From assembly GCF_030209445.1 (NCBI RefSeq), contig NZ_JARVSD010000016.1:62001-126000 (forward strand): a stretch of 64,000 bases of DNA, given 5' to 3'. The position numbers and the translations under genes were made by a program. Source of the DNA: Promicromonospora sp. MEB111. GTDB lineage: Bacteria > Actinomycetota > Actinomycetes > Actinomycetales > Cellulomonadaceae. Shown here piece after piece: positions 40,920-49,937 of the stretch. How positions within the stretch are numbered: position 1 is the stretch's first letter; every line of letters starts with the position of its first letter. Under the pieces are notes generated by a model. That model saw only the letters and a list, made by a program, of their open reading frames with translations, did not search any database and was not told the DNA's origin.

Positions 40920-41357
40920 ATGACCACCGCCTGGTCCCTCACGATCGACTGCGCCGACGTCAGCGTGGTCGCCCCGTTCTGGATGCTCGCGCTCGGCTAC
41001 GCCGAGCGGCCGCCGCCCGCGGGCTGGGGCTCGTGGGAGGACTGGCTGGCCGCCCAGGGCGTGCCCGAGGAGGAATGGCACGACGTCGCCTACCTCGCCG
41101 ACCCCGAGGGCCGGCTGCCGTCCGTGGCGTTCCTCAGGGTGCCCGAGCCCAAGACGGTCAAGAACCGCGTGCACGTGGACCTGCAGGTCTCGGGCGGACG
41201 GGACGCCCCGCCCCCCGTACGCGAGGAGCGCATCCGCGCCAAGGTCGCCGAGCTGGTCGCGGCAGGCGGCACGATCGCGTGGGAGGTCCCCGGGCCGGCG
41301 GGCCTGGACCACGTCACGGTGCGCGACCCGGAGGGCAACGAGCTCTGCGTGGTGTGA
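40920..41357 (+). CDS. VOC (glyoxalase/bleomycin-resistance fold) family protein
   Basis: 145 residues. LTIDCADVSVVAPFWMLALG opens and LDHVTVRDPEGNELCVV closes a typical VOC protein; RVHVDLQVSGGRD is the second module. It resembles the actinobacterial glyoxalase-like domain PF18029. Metal binding and activity are not certain; only some of the usual His/Glu ligands are visible. Leaderless: TAGCGT six bases before the ATG. Confidence 0.85.
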   Translation: MTTAWSLTIDCADVSVVAPFWMLALGYAERPPPAGWGSWEDWLAAQGVPEEEWHDVAYLADPEGRLPSVAFLRVPEPKTVKNRVHVDLQVSGGRDAPPPVREERIRAKVAELVAAGGTIAWEVPGPAGLDHVTVRDPEGNELCVV

Positions 41358-41442
41358 CGGGGCCGGCGTGACCGGGCGGGACCGCGTCGTGTGGGCCGCG
41401 CCCAGCCTGTCCCGGGCGTGCCACGCTTGTACTGTGGCGAGC

Positions 41443-41793
41443 GTGATCAGCATCGACGCCGAGTCCTCCGTCCCGCCGTACGAGCAGGTGCGCACCACGC
41501 TCGCCCAGCAGATGGCGGACCGGACGCTGCCCGTCGGCGCCCGGCTCCCGACCGTGCGGGCCCTGGCCGCCGACCTCGGGATCGCCGTCAACACCGTGGC
41601 CCGCGCGTACCGCGAGCTGGAGGCGGCCGGGCTGGTCGAGACCCGCGGCCGCGCCGGGACGTTCGTCAGCGCGGCCGGCAACCAGCGCCTCGCCCTGGCC
41701 CAGGACGCCGCGGCGCAGTACGCGGAGACGGCCCGCGCGCTCGGGATCAGCCGGGCCGAGGCCCTGGAGATCGTCTCGGCGGCGCTGCGCTAG
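41443..41793 (+). CDS. GntR family regulator, YtrA subfamily
   Basis: 116 residues, the short YtrA type. VPPYEQVRTTLAQQMADRTL, PVGARLPTVRALAADLGIAV and NTVARAYRELEAAGLVETRG form the winged HTH; only a 40-residue dimerisation tail follows, so there is no ligand domain. Such regulators usually control adjacent ABC transporter genes, but none lies here. GTG start, leaderless, with TACTGT seven bases upstream. Confidence 0.87.
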   Translation: MISIDAESSVPPYEQVRTTLAQQMADRTLPVGARLPTVRALAADLGIAVNTVARAYRELEAAGLVETRGRAGTFVSAAGNQRLALAQDAAAQYAETARALGISRAEALEIVSAALR

Positions 41794-41794
41794 C

Positions 41795-41825
41795 CGGCAG
41801 TCTGCCCGACAAGGTCGGGCTGCCG
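41795..41825. terminator. Hairpin after the GntR gene
   Basis: CGGCA-bulge-GCCCGAC-AAG-GTCGGGC-TGCCG, 12 base pairs with a 4-base bulge, starting two bases after the GntR stop. Confidence 0.65.
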
Positions 41826-41969
41826 ACCGTGCCCTGGGTGTCGAGTTCCGCCAGGCTCGTTCGTCGTGGTGGTGAGGTGCCGGCCGATGATCTTCGGCAG
41901 AGCCGGTCGTCAGTACCTCGGGGCGCCTGCGAACGGCGTACCGACCGGACCGTCGCACGAGGAGAGCAC

Positions 41970-42806
41970 ATGACCACGTCACAGGAGCACCACCCCGCAC
42001 CGGACGGCACCGCACACGACGCCGCGAGCGCCCGGCCCGACTCCCCCGGCGTGCCGCCCGTCGTCGACCGGGCCGCCTGGCAGGCCGAGCGCGACGAGCT
42101 GCTCGTGCGGGAGAAGGCGCACACGCACGAGGGCGATGCGATCGCGGCGGCCCGGCGCCGGCTGCCGATGACGGAGGTCGACGCCGGCGCCGTCGTCGTC
42201 GGACGGGACGGGCCCACGACGCTGCTGGACCTGTTCGCGGGCCGCGAGGAGCTGATCGTCTACAAGCACATGTGGCACCCGGGCGAGCCGTTCGAGAACC
42301 AGTGCGAGGGCTGCACCCTGACCTACTGGGCGGTGCAGGACCCGGCCTACCTGACCGCGCGCGGCGTCTCGTTCGCGGTGTTCGCGAAGGCGCCCTACGC
42401 GGAGCTCGCGCCGTTCGTCGAGTTCATGGGGTACCCGGAGCACTGGTACTCCGTGCTGGACTACTCCGAGCAGAACGGCGCGGACGAGATCGTGGGCGGC
42501 GGCGAGTTCGGCACCTGGGTGTGCTTCCTGCGACAGGGTGACCGCGTCTATCTGACCAACTCCGTCACGGGGCGCGGCGCGGAGGCCACGATGCCCGCGC
42601 TCGCGCTGCTCGACATGACGGCGCGCGGCCGGATCGAGTCGTGGCAGGACTCCCCCGAGGGCTGGCCGGAGGGCAAGGGTCCGGGCTGGTTCTGGCGCAC
42701 CCACGAGGACGGCGTCGGGAACAGCTGGACGGGCGGGCGGCCCGCCATCCAGTGGACCCGCCCGGGCGCGACGCCGGTGACGACGGCCGAGCACCACCAC
42801 CACTGA
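41970..42806 (+). CDS. DUF899 family thioredoxin-like protein
   Basis: 278 residues. VDRAAWQAERDELLVREKAH, GPTTLLDLFAGREELIVYKH, MWHPGEPFENQCEGCTLTYW (the CxxC region) and RGVSFAVFAKAPYAELAPF are diagnostic of DUF899, a thioredoxin-fold family of unknown reaction. AGGAGAG ribosome site. The natural C-terminus ends AEHHHH, a short His run that could bind metal. A 24-bp inverted repeat lies downstream. Confidence 0.87.
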   Translation: MTTSQEHHPAPDGTAHDAASARPDSPGVPPVVDRAAWQAERDELLVREKAHTHEGDAIAAARRRLPMTEVDAGAVVVGRDGPTTLLDLFAGREELIVYKHMWHPGEPFENQCEGCTLTYWAVQDPAYLTARGVSFAVFAKAPYAELAPFVEFMGYPEHWYSVLDYSEQNGADEIVGGGEFGTWVCFLRQGDRVYLTNSVTGRGAEATMPALALLDMTARGRIESWQDSPEGWPEGKGPGWFWRTHEDGVGNSWTGGRPAIQWTRPGATPVTTAEHHHH

Positions 42807-42871
42807 CCGCCGCCCCTGCCGCCCGCCGGCCGCCGTCGGCCGAAGGCGCGGGTGCGGAGGTGCGGCTGCGA

Positions 42872-42946
42872 AGGTGCGCTTCTACCCAGTCATCGGGCCC
42901 GGAACGAGCTGTGTTTCGGGCACGATGACTGGGTAGAAGCGCACCT
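42872..42946. repeat. Long inverted repeat, 24-bp perfect arms
   Basis: Arms 42872-42895 and 42923-42946 (beginning AGGTGCGCTTCTACC) are perfect complements; the 27-base centre has its own imperfect dyad (GGCCCGGAA.../...TTTCGGGC). It lies between convergent genes, so it may terminate both. The centre contains GGAACGA, as in the element at 59525. Confidence 0.87.
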
Positions 42947-42957
42947 CGGTCAGCCGG

Positions 42958-43161
42958 TCAGCGCAGGTCGGCGCGGATCGCGGCGCGCACTCGTGCCGAG
43001 CGCGAACCCACGCGGTTGGTGGCGCCGGTGCGGTAGGCCCGGGCCTGCTGGTCGACGTGCACGCCGGCCGCTCCCGACCGGGCGTGCTCGGCACGCTCCC
43101 GCACGGCCTCGGCCGGGAGCGCGTGCTTGTGCCGGGCGCGGTTCTTCTTGTTGCTGCTCAC
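42958..43161 (-). CDS. Small basic hypothetical protein, 67 aa
   Basis: Arg/Ala-rich, strongly basic: SSNKKNRARHKHALPAEAVR and NRVGSRSARVRAAIRADLR. No hydrophobic segment; it might bind nucleic acid, but no family is recognised. GTG 43161 preceded by GGAGGTGAG; upstream in-frame codons are unlikely. Convergent with DUF899 across the inverted repeat. Confidence 0.55.
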   Translation of the reverse strand: MSSNKKNRARHKHALPAEAVRERAEHARSGAAGVHVDQQARAYRTGATNRVGSRSARVRAAIRADLR

Positions 43162-43293
43162 GCGTCTCACCTCCGTCCGGTGCGTCAGCGACGCCCGACC
43201 GTAGCGGCCGGACACCTACGCGGTCAGCGGATTTTCGCTGTGGGATGTTCCCGCTGGTCAGCAGCAGGTCGCGGGATCGGCATACTTGCGCGG

Positions 43294-44133
43294 ATGACCA
43301 CCGCAGCACAGCACCCGGTCCGCCACGTCGACATCCACCACGCACCCGTCCGGCACGACGACGACGTCGCGCCCACAGGCACCGCGCCCACCGGCACGCC
43401 CACGCCCGCCACGCCGGCCGACACCAGCCGCCTGCGCCTCGCCTACCGCGAGGCCGGTGACCCGTCCGCCCCGGTACTGCTCCTGCTGCACGCCCTCGGG
43501 GAGAGCTCGCTGTCCTGGGAGCCCCTGCTCGACGACCTCGCGGCCCTCGGCTACCAGGTCCTGGCCCCCGACGCGCGGGGCCACGGCGAGAGCGACCGGC
43601 CCGGGCAGTACTCGTACGAGCTGATGACGGCCGACACCCTCGCGTTCTGTGCCGCGCTCGGCGTGACCGCCCCGGGCGGCCTCGCGATCGTCGGGCACTC
43701 GATGGGCGCCGTCACCGCCGCCCTGGTCACCGCCGCCCTGAACGCCACCACGCCGGTCACCGCCCAGCCGGCCCCGGCCCCCGTCACCCGGCTCGTCCTC
43801 GAGGACGCCACCCCGCCCCGCACCGGCGGGCCGCGGTTCGAGCCGTTCGACGAGCCGGACCACCCCGTCCCGTTCGACTGGCCGCTCGTCAACGCGCTGC
43901 GCGCCCAGCGCGGCGACCCCGACCCGGCCTGGTGGGACGACGCGCTGGGGATCGAGGCGCCGGTGCTCGTCGTCGCGGGCGGTCCCACGAGCAACGTGGA
44001 CCAGGCGGACCTCGCGGAGTTCGCCGGCAGCGTGGCCCACGGCAGGCTCGTGGAGATCCGCGTGGGCCACATGGTGCACGACGAGGCCCCGGACGAGTTC
44101 CTCGCGGTGGTGACCGACTTCCTGCGGCGGTAG
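43294..44133 (+). CDS. Alpha/beta hydrolase
   Basis: 279 residues. After a His/Thr/Pro-rich N-terminal tail (about 45 residues; HVDIHHAPVRHDDDVAPTG) comes a standard fold: LLLLHALGESSLSWEPLLDD, APDARGHGESDRPGQYS, VGHSMGAVTAAL (nucleophile) and IRVGHMVHDEAPDEF (His). The acid is probably in the VVAGGPTSNVD segment. Esterase or C-C hydrolase; substrate unknown. Leaderless: CATACT seven bases before the ATG. Confidence 0.84.
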   Translation: MTTAAQHPVRHVDIHHAPVRHDDDVAPTGTAPTGTPTPATPADTSRLRLAYREAGDPSAPVLLLLHALGESSLSWEPLLDDLAALGYQVLAPDARGHGESDRPGQYSYELMTADTLAFCAALGVTAPGGLAIVGHSMGAVTAALVTAALNATTPVTAQPAPAPVTRLVLEDATPPRTGGPRFEPFDEPDHPVPFDWPLVNALRAQRGDPDPAWWDDALGIEAPVLVVAGGPTSNVDQADLAEFAGSVAHGRLVEIRVGHMVHDEAPDEFLAVVTDFLRR

Positions 44134-44277
44134 CCGCGCCGCACGCGGCAGCCACGCCGCACGCGGTAGTCGGGCCGCCACCGCGCGTTCATCCGGCGGC
44201 CGTGCGGCGCTCACCTGGGCGAAGACCTCGGACAACACACTGAGCCGACCCTTCCCCGGACACGTCAGGAACCAGTC

Positions 44278-47200
44278 ATGTCCTCATCCAGGTGGCGCCC
44301 AGCACCACACCGAGCGGCGCTCGCGGCGGGGGTGGTGACGCTCCTCGCGCTCACCCCCGCCGTCACGCTGTCCGCGGCGGCCCAGCCCGCAGCCGAGCAG
44401 GCATCGGCCCAGCAGGCGACAGCACACCCCCGCGAGCTCTCGCCCGTCGACGCCGTCGACCCCTTCATCGGCACCGAGCTCGACACCACGGAGAACAAGA
44501 GCAACGACGCCTACGGGAACACGTTCCCGGGCGCGACGGCGCCGTTCGGCCTGGTGCAGTCCAGCCCCACGACCTACCGCGAGGGCAGCAACGGCGAGAA
44601 GGGCGGGTACGAGTACACCGCCGACCGGATCCGCGGCTTCGGCATGACCCGCATCTCGGGCACCGGCTGCACCGGCAACTACGGCGGCTTCGACTTCCCG
44701 GTCCTGCCCTTCACGGGCGCCCTGCCCGAGGGCGCGCTGCCGACCGACCCGGCGGCGAACATCCGCGACTACTACCTGCCGTTCAGCCACGACGACGAGC
44801 GCGCCAAGCCCGGGTTCTACGAGGTCACCACCGGCAACGACGTGACCACGCAGCTCACCGCGACCGAGCGCACCGCCGTCAGCCGCTTCGAGTTCCCGAG
44901 GGACGCCGACGGCGCCACCCTGCTGCTCGACGTCGCCGGGTCGAACAACTCGATCCGGGCCAGCGAGGTGACGGTCGACGCGGAGCGCCGCACCGTGACC
45001 GGCACGGTCACGGCGGGCGCCGTCTGCAACCAGGGCACCTTCTACACGGTCCACTTCTCCGCGACGTTCGACCAGCCGATCCGCAGCCACGGCGTGTGGG
45101 ACGACGGCCGGGTCACGCCGGGCCAGGACCACGCCGTCGGCACCGACACGAAGCACGGGACGGGGGCCTACCTCGGCTTCGAGCCGGGCAGCACCGTGAC
45201 GGCCCGCATCGGCCTGAGCTACACGAGCGTCGAGAACGCCGCGCTCAACCGCGTCACCGAGGTGCGGCACAAGAGCTTCGACGCCGTCCGCGTGGGCGCT
45301 CGCAACGCCTGGCGCGACGCGCTGGGCACCATCGACGTCTCCGGTGGCGACGGCCCCGACGCCGGCTCGGACACCGACGCCGAGCGCACCAAGCTCTACA
45401 CGGCGCTCTACCACGTGCTGCAGCAGCCGAACGTCTTCGAGGACGTCAACGGGCAGTACGTGGGCTACGACGGCGAGGTGCGCCGCGTGGAGAAGGGTCG
45501 GCACCTCTACGTGAACTTCGCCGGCTGGGACTTCTACCGCGGCCACGCCCAGCTCCTGGCGATGACGTTCCCGAAGGTCGCGGAGGACATCGCCCAGTCG
45601 CTCGTGCTCATGGCTCAGCAGACCGGCACCTGGTACGACGGCCCGACCTACAACCTGGTGCAGGCCCGCATGGCCGCCGACTCGCTGCCGATCGCGCTGG
45701 CCGCGATGGACGACTTCGGCGCAAAGGCCTACGACCGCGAGGCCGCGCTGGCCTCCCTGCTGGAGACCCAGTCCCTGCCCGGCGACACCAGCACCCGTCC
45801 GGACGCCTACCAGTACCTCGCCACGGGCATGATCGAGAACCGCAAGGGCGGCTTCGCCACGGCCCGCGTGCTGGAGTACTCGATCGAGGACTTCGCCATC
45901 GCGCAGCTCGCCGAGCGCCTCGGCGACAACAAGGCGCACGATGCGCTCATGGTCCGCGCCCAGTCGTGGCAGAACGTCTTCGACCCGGTGACGCGGCACA
46001 TCCGCCCGCGCGAGCGCACGGGCTTCGACCGGTCCTTCGACCTGCGCGTGCGGGACGACGCGGCGGGCCGCGGTCAGTTCAACCAGTCCACCGGCTACCA
46101 GTACGGCTGGATGGTGCCGCACAACGTCGGCACGCTCGTCACCAAGCGGGGCGGGGCGGAGGCCGCCGAGCAGGCGCTCGACGTGCTCATGGAAGATCTC
46201 GACGCCGGCGCGTACACGCAGACCGGCAACTATCTCAGCAACGAGCCGTCCTTCAGCTCCCCGTGGGTCTACAACTGGCTCGGCAAGCCGCACAAGACCA
46301 CGGACGTGCTGCACCGCGCCGTCGACGAGCTGTACGACACGACGCCGACGGGCCTGCCGGGCAACGACGACCAGGGCGGGCTGAGCGCCTGGTACGTCTG
46401 GGCCAACCTGGGCATCTACCCCGTGGTCTACGGCACCGCGGACCTGGTGGTGAGCGCCCCGCTGTGGGAGCGCATCACGATCGACGCCGCCGACAGCCGC
46501 CGGGACTACGAGATCGTGGCGCCGGGCGCGAGCAGCGAGCGCCGGTACACGACCGGCCTGCGGGTGAACGGTCGCGCGCAGAGCGCCTCCTGGATCGACT
46601 CGTCGTTCGCCCGCACGGGCGGCACGCTGCGGTTCAGCATGTCCACGACCGCCGGCACGTGGGGCGCCGGCGCGGACGACGTCCCGCCGTCGTACACGGA
46701 GGGGATGGACGGCCGGAACAACGTGGGCACCACCCACGACGGCCGCGGGAACCTGGGGTCGATCGACCTGAGCGACTGGTCGCTGTCGCGCGAGGGCCTG
46801 GCCGCGGCTGGCGCCACGCCGGGGGCGCGCCTGCCCCTGCGCGTGGACGGCGCGGACACCGGCGTCGCCTTCACCTGGCCCGACGCCGGCGTGGGCGAGC
46901 CGGACAACTGGATCGTCGCCGGTCAGCGCATCGACCTGGAGGACGCGCCGGCGGCGGCGGTCTCGTTCCTCGGGCTGGCCACGAACGGTCCCGCACGCGG
47001 TACGGCATACGTCGAGTACACGGACGGCACGCGCCAGCCGGTCGAGGTCGAGCTGACCGACTGGGCGGCGGGACCCTCGGCGGGCAACACCACCGTGGTC
47101 GAGGTGGCGGGCCGCAACAACCGCAACGGCACGTCGGGCACGGGCACCTTCCGCGTGTTCGCGACGCGGCCCGTGGCGCTGGACCCGGACAAGACCGTGG

Positions 47201-47295
47201 ACGCCGTGGTGCTGCCCGCCTCGACGGACCACGGCATCATGCACGTGTTCGACGTCGCGACCGCGCCGGTGCCGGCCGGGACGCCGGCCGGCTGA
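44278..47295 (+). CDS. Secreted GH92 alpha-mannosidase
   Basis: 1005 residues. Signal peptide (HRAALAAGVVTLLALTPAVT, cleavage near AAAQ). VDAVDPFIGTELDTTENKSN, then NTFPGATAPFGLVQ, is the GH92 N-terminal beta-sandwich motif; GFGMTRISGTGC, YVNFAGWDFYRGHAQLLAM and GNDDQGGLSAWYVWANLGIY are signature parts of the catalytic (alpha/alpha)6 domain. GH92 enzymes are calcium-dependent exo-alpha-mannosidases, mostly alpha-1,2. A C-terminal extension of about 230 residues (from DGRNNVGTTHDGRGNLGSID) looks like NPCBM-type or other carbohydrate-binding beta-sandwich domains. No regulator adjoins. An AGGAA ribosome site is weak. Confidence 0.9.
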   Translation: MSSSRWRPAPHRAALAAGVVTLLALTPAVTLSAAAQPAAEQASAQQATAHPRELSPVDAVDPFIGTELDTTENKSNDAYGNTFPGATAPFGLVQSSPTTYREGSNGEKGGYEYTADRIRGFGMTRISGTGCTGNYGGFDFPVLPFTGALPEGALPTDPAANIRDYYLPFSHDDERAKPGFYEVTTGNDVTTQLTATERTAVSRFEFPRDADGATLLLDVAGSNNSIRASEVTVDAERRTVTGTVTAGAVCNQGTFYTVHFSATFDQPIRSHGVWDDGRVTPGQDHAVGTDTKHGTGAYLGFEPGSTVTARIGLSYTSVENAALNRVTEVRHKSFDAVRVGARNAWRDALGTIDVSGGDGPDAGSDTDAERTKLYTALYHVLQQPNVFEDVNGQYVGYDGEVRRVEKGRHLYVNFAGWDFYRGHAQLLAMTFPKVAEDIAQSLVLMAQQTGTWYDGPTYNLVQARMAADSLPIALAAMDDFGAKAYDREAALASLLETQSLPGDTSTRPDAYQYLATGMIENRKGGFATARVLEYSIEDFAIAQLAERLGDNKAHDALMVRAQSWQNVFDPVTRHIRPRERTGFDRSFDLRVRDDAAGRGQFNQSTGYQYGWMVPHNVGTLVTKRGGAEAAEQALDVLMEDLDAGAYTQTGNYLSNEPSFSSPWVYNWLGKPHKTTDVLHRAVDELYDTTPTGLPGNDDQGGLSAWYVWANLGIYPVVYGTADLVVSAPLWERITIDAADSRRDYEIVAPGASSERRYTTGLRVNGRAQSASWIDSSFARTGGTLRFSMSTTAGTWGAGADDVPPSYTEGMDGRNNVGTTHDGRGNLGSIDLSDWSLSREGLAAAGATPGARLPLRVDGADTGVAFTWPDAGVGEPDNWIVAGQRIDLEDAPAAAVSFLGLATNGPARGTAYVEYTDGTRQPVEVELTDWAAGPSAGNTTVVEVAGRNNRNGTSGTGTFRVFATRPVALDPDKTVDAVVLPASTDHGIMHVFDVATAPVPAGTPAG

Positions 47296-47304
47296 ACCCA
47301 CCAT

Positions 47305-47345
47305 GCACCTGCTGCCAGGGCCAGGCCGGTTCTGGCAGCAGGTGC
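47305..47345. terminator. 14-bp hairpin between GH92 and a convergent membrane protein gene
   Basis: GCACCTGCTGCCAG (47305-47318) pairs perfectly with CTGGCAGCAGGTGC (47332-47345) over 13 bases. Bidirectional terminator by position; same type as the longer elements. Confidence 0.8.
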
Positions 47346-47378
47346 GTGCTCGTCTCCGCCCGCACAGCGGGGCGCTGG

Positions 47379-47846
47379 CTAGCTGTGCTGACCGCGCGCG
47401 CCCAGGCTCGCGCGGACCGCCGGGTGCAGCATCAACGTGACCCCCGTCAGCACGGACACGATGTGCAGCGCGCGGATCACGGGGAAGAGCGGCGCGACGT
47501 CGCGCTCGAAGACGGTGGACCAGGAGGCGCCGTCGGCCAGCGCGGCGGCCATGGGCAGCAGCATCGAGGCCAGCCCCACCACGCCGAGGCCGAGCAGGAG
47601 GGCCCACCATGCCCACCGCCGGCCGCGGGCCAGGTACCAGGCGCAGGTCAGCGCGCCGGCGAAGATCAGGCCGCGTGCCACGACCTGGGTCACGAGGGCG
47701 CCGTCGGCCCCCTGCTGCGCCACGATCGAGGTGACGGCGACGACGGCCTCGGTGATCCCCGCCGCGACCGCGAGCGCGAACGCGCCGGCCGCGGCGATCC
47801 GGAGCGACCGGCCTGTGAGCAACGTGTGCGGTGCGGTTTCGGTCAT
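47379..47846 (-). CDS. DUF2975-like four-helix membrane protein
   Basis: 155 residues with four hydrophobic helices: AAAGAFALAVAAGITEAVVA, LVTQVVARGLIFAGALTCAW, WAWWALLLGLGVVGLASMLL and ALHIVSVLTGVTLMLHPAVR. The length and spacing resemble the DUF2975 family, but the match is not strong. Function unknown. Divergent from the FUSC-type gene at 47949. Confidence 0.55.
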   Translation of the reverse strand: MTETAPHTLLTGRSLRIAAAGAFALAVAAGITEAVVAVTSIVAQQGADGALVTQVVARGLIFAGALTCAWYLARGRRWAWWALLLGLGVVGLASMLLPMAAALADGASWSTVFERDVAPLFPVIRALHIVSVLTGVTLMLHPAVRASLGARGQHS

Positions 47847-47948
47847 GTGTCCATGCTGGTCAGCGGGCTTTCGGCGCACCAACCGGCTGTCCTCCGTGCT
47901 GCGCCGTGGGTTATCCCCACCCCGGCCGCGTGGGAAGATGCAAAGGTC

Positions 47949-49001
47949 ATGAACTCCCGCTCCCCGCTCCCCCACCTGCGCCGGATGCTGCACGTGGGGC
48001 CGTACGGCGGGGAGCTGCCCGTGGCGCTGCGGGCCGCCGCGTCGGTGGCCGTGCCGATGCTGGTGCTGTGGGCGACGGGCCACCTGGAGTGGTCCCTGTA
48101 CGCGACGTTCGGCGCGTTCACCAGCCTGTTCGGCCGCACGGTGCCGATCCGGCCACGCCTCGTGATGCAGGTCCAGGCGGGGGCCGTGCTGGTCGCGTCG
48201 GTGCTGGTCGGCACGCTGATCGCCGTGCTGGCGTCCGCCGTCCCCGGCACGGGGTGGGTGGTGGTGCCCGTCGCCGCACTCTGGGCCACGGGTGTGGCGA
48301 TCGTGTCGCACCGGCTGCGCTGGCACCCGCCCGGGCCGCTGTTCCCCGTGTTCGCACTGGGCGCCTGCTCCTCCGTGCCGGCCGGGGCGGACCGGCTGCC
48401 GGTCGCCCTGGCCGTCGCGGTCGCCGCCGTCCTGTTCGCGCTCGCGCTGACGGCCGCCTTCGCGCGGTTCGAGCCGGGCCCGCTCCCGGCCGTCGCCACC
48501 GCCACCGGTACAGGCACGGCCACGGCCACGGGCCCGGAGTGGACGATCTCGCACTACCTCGTGCGGTACGCCGCCGGCGTGGCCGTCGCGGGCGGGATCG
48601 CCACCGCCGTCGGGCACCCCTACTGGGCCATGGTGGCCGCGGTGGTGCCGATGTCGGCCCCGGACGCGGCCGGGGCGCTGATGCGCGCCGCCCAGCGCCT
48701 CGCGGGCACGCTGGTGGGCGTGCTGCTCGCGTGGGCGCTGCTGACGGCGGGACCGCCGCCGTTGGTCGTCATCGCGGTCGCCGCGCTGCTGCAGGCCGGC
48801 GCCGAGCTGTACGTGGGCCGCAACTACGCCGTCGCGATGCTGTTCATCACGCCGCTCGCCCTGTCCATGACGCACCTCGCGCATCCCGTCCCCGTCGCGG
48901 GCCTCGTCAGCGACCGCGCCGTGGACACGCTCGTGGGCGTCGTCGTGGCCGTGGTGATCACGCTCCTGACCCACGAGCGACGGCAGGACGCCGCGGGCTG
49001 A
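47949..49001 (+). CDS. FUSC/aromatic acid exporter-like membrane protein
   Basis: 350 residues, about ten membrane helices in two repeats. LEWSLYATFGAFTSLFGRTV and HPYWAMVAAVVPMSAPDAAG are equivalent segments of the fusaric acid resistance/FUSC family, and RAAQRLAGTLVGVLLAWALL is its signature. The large cytosolic domain of full-length family members is reduced here to a short Ala/Thr/Gly loop (ATATGTGTATATG). Likely exports aromatic acids or similar compounds. AAAGG ribosome site. Confidence 0.8.
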   Translation: MNSRSPLPHLRRMLHVGPYGGELPVALRAAASVAVPMLVLWATGHLEWSLYATFGAFTSLFGRTVPIRPRLVMQVQAGAVLVASVLVGTLIAVLASAVPGTGWVVVPVAALWATGVAIVSHRLRWHPPGPLFPVFALGACSSVPAGADRLPVALAVAVAAVLFALALTAAFARFEPGPLPAVATATGTGTATATGPEWTISHYLVRYAAGVAVAGGIATAVGHPYWAMVAAVVPMSAPDAAGALMRAAQRLAGTLVGVLLAWALLTAGPPPLVVIAVAALLQAGAELYVGRNYAVAMLFITPLALSMTHLAHPVPVAGLVSDRAVDTLVGVVVAVVITLLTHERRQDAAG

Positions 49002-49034
49002 CGGCGGTCGCGCGTCACCGGTCGTACGGAGCGG

Positions 49035-49937
49035 TCAGACGTCGTCGGGCAGCCGCAGCGGCGCGACGGCGAGGCGGGCCAGCTCACCGATCGCGGCGTC
49101 CACCCGCGGCAGGTGCCGCTCCGGCCGCGCAGCCCGGGTCAGCACCACCACACCCACGGGATGCTCGTGCGGGAACCGTACGACGGCGGCCTCGTGCCGG
49201 AGCCGTCCGAGGGTGCCGGTCTTGCCGAGCAGCGTGACGTCGTCGTGCGGGAACCCGCTGCCCACCCGGTGCCGCCACGCCTGGTGGGCCAGCGCGTCCC
49301 GCACCAGGTCGTGGGCCGGGCCGGTGCGCGACCACAGGAGGCGCAGCACCTGGCCGACCTGCGCGGCGGTCCCGGCGCTCGCGAACGCCGGGTCGTACTG
49401 CGACGTCTCGGCGGCCCGGTCCGGGTCGGCGAGCGCCCGCTGGGCGGCGGCCCAGTCGCCGGTACCGGTGTCGCGCAGCACGGCGCGCGTCTCCTCGGCC
49501 GAGCCCTGCCGCACCAGGGTCTCCGGGAGGCCGAGCGCCGCCAGGTGCTCGTGCACGCGTGCGCGGCCGACCAGGGTCAGGAGCGCGTCGCCGCAGGCGT
49601 TGTCGGACACCGCGAGCATCAGCCGGACGACGTCGCGCGCGGTCAGCGACACGTCGTCGAGCAGCATCGCCACGCCCGTGGGGCCGGGCATGCGGGAGTC
49701 CGCCGGGAGGCGCACGGGCTGGTCCGCGGCGAGGTCGCCGGCCGCCACGAGGTCCGCCCAGACCAGCGCGAGCGGCAGCTTGTAGAGCGAGGCGACCGCG
49801 ACGGGCTCGGCGTCGTCGAGGGCGACCGTCCCGGGCGGGCCGGTCAGCCGGGTCGCGTGGACCCGGGCCGTGACACCCGCGTCCCGCGCGACCTCCCGGA
49901 GCGACGCGACGACGGCGGAGGTGTCGACGGGTGTCAT
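49035..49937 (-). CDS. Class A beta-lactamase-like serine hydrolase
   Basis: 300 residues, no signal peptide. It has VASLYKLPL (active-site SxxK), MLAVSDNACGDALL (SDN), AEETRAVLRD (possibly the Glu166 region) and VTLLGKTGTLGRL (KTG), so all active-site motifs of penicillin-recognising class A enzymes. Without an export signal it is unlikely to protect against beta-lactams directly; a cytosolic peptidase or esterase role is possible, or the export signal could be missed. The ATG overlaps the stop of the LysR gene (ATGA). Confidence 0.82.
   Translation of the reverse strand: MTPVDTSAVVASLREVARDAGVTARVHATRLTGPPGTVALDDAEPVAVASLYKLPLALVWADLVAAGDLAADQPVRLPADSRMPGPTGVAMLLDDVSLTARDVVRLMLAVSDNACGDALLTLVGRARVHEHLAALGLPETLVRQGSAEETRAVLRDTGTGDWAAAQRALADPDRAAETSQYDPAFASAGTAAQVGQVLRLLWSRTGPAHDLVRDALAHQAWRHRVGSGFPHDDVTLLGKTGTLGRLRHEAAVVRFPHEHPVGVVVLTRAARPERHLPRVDAAIGELARLAVAPLRLPDDV

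Noticed and set aside
44134-44190. Repeated CGCCGCACGCGG units after the hydrolase stop
   Set aside because: Only two imperfect copies; composition-driven and too short to call a repeat element or terminator with confidence.
44284-47616. Long open minus-strand frame opposite the GH92 gene
   Set aside because: Low-complexity Arg/Gly/Val/His-rich translation without domain features; a typical shadow in GC-rich DNA.
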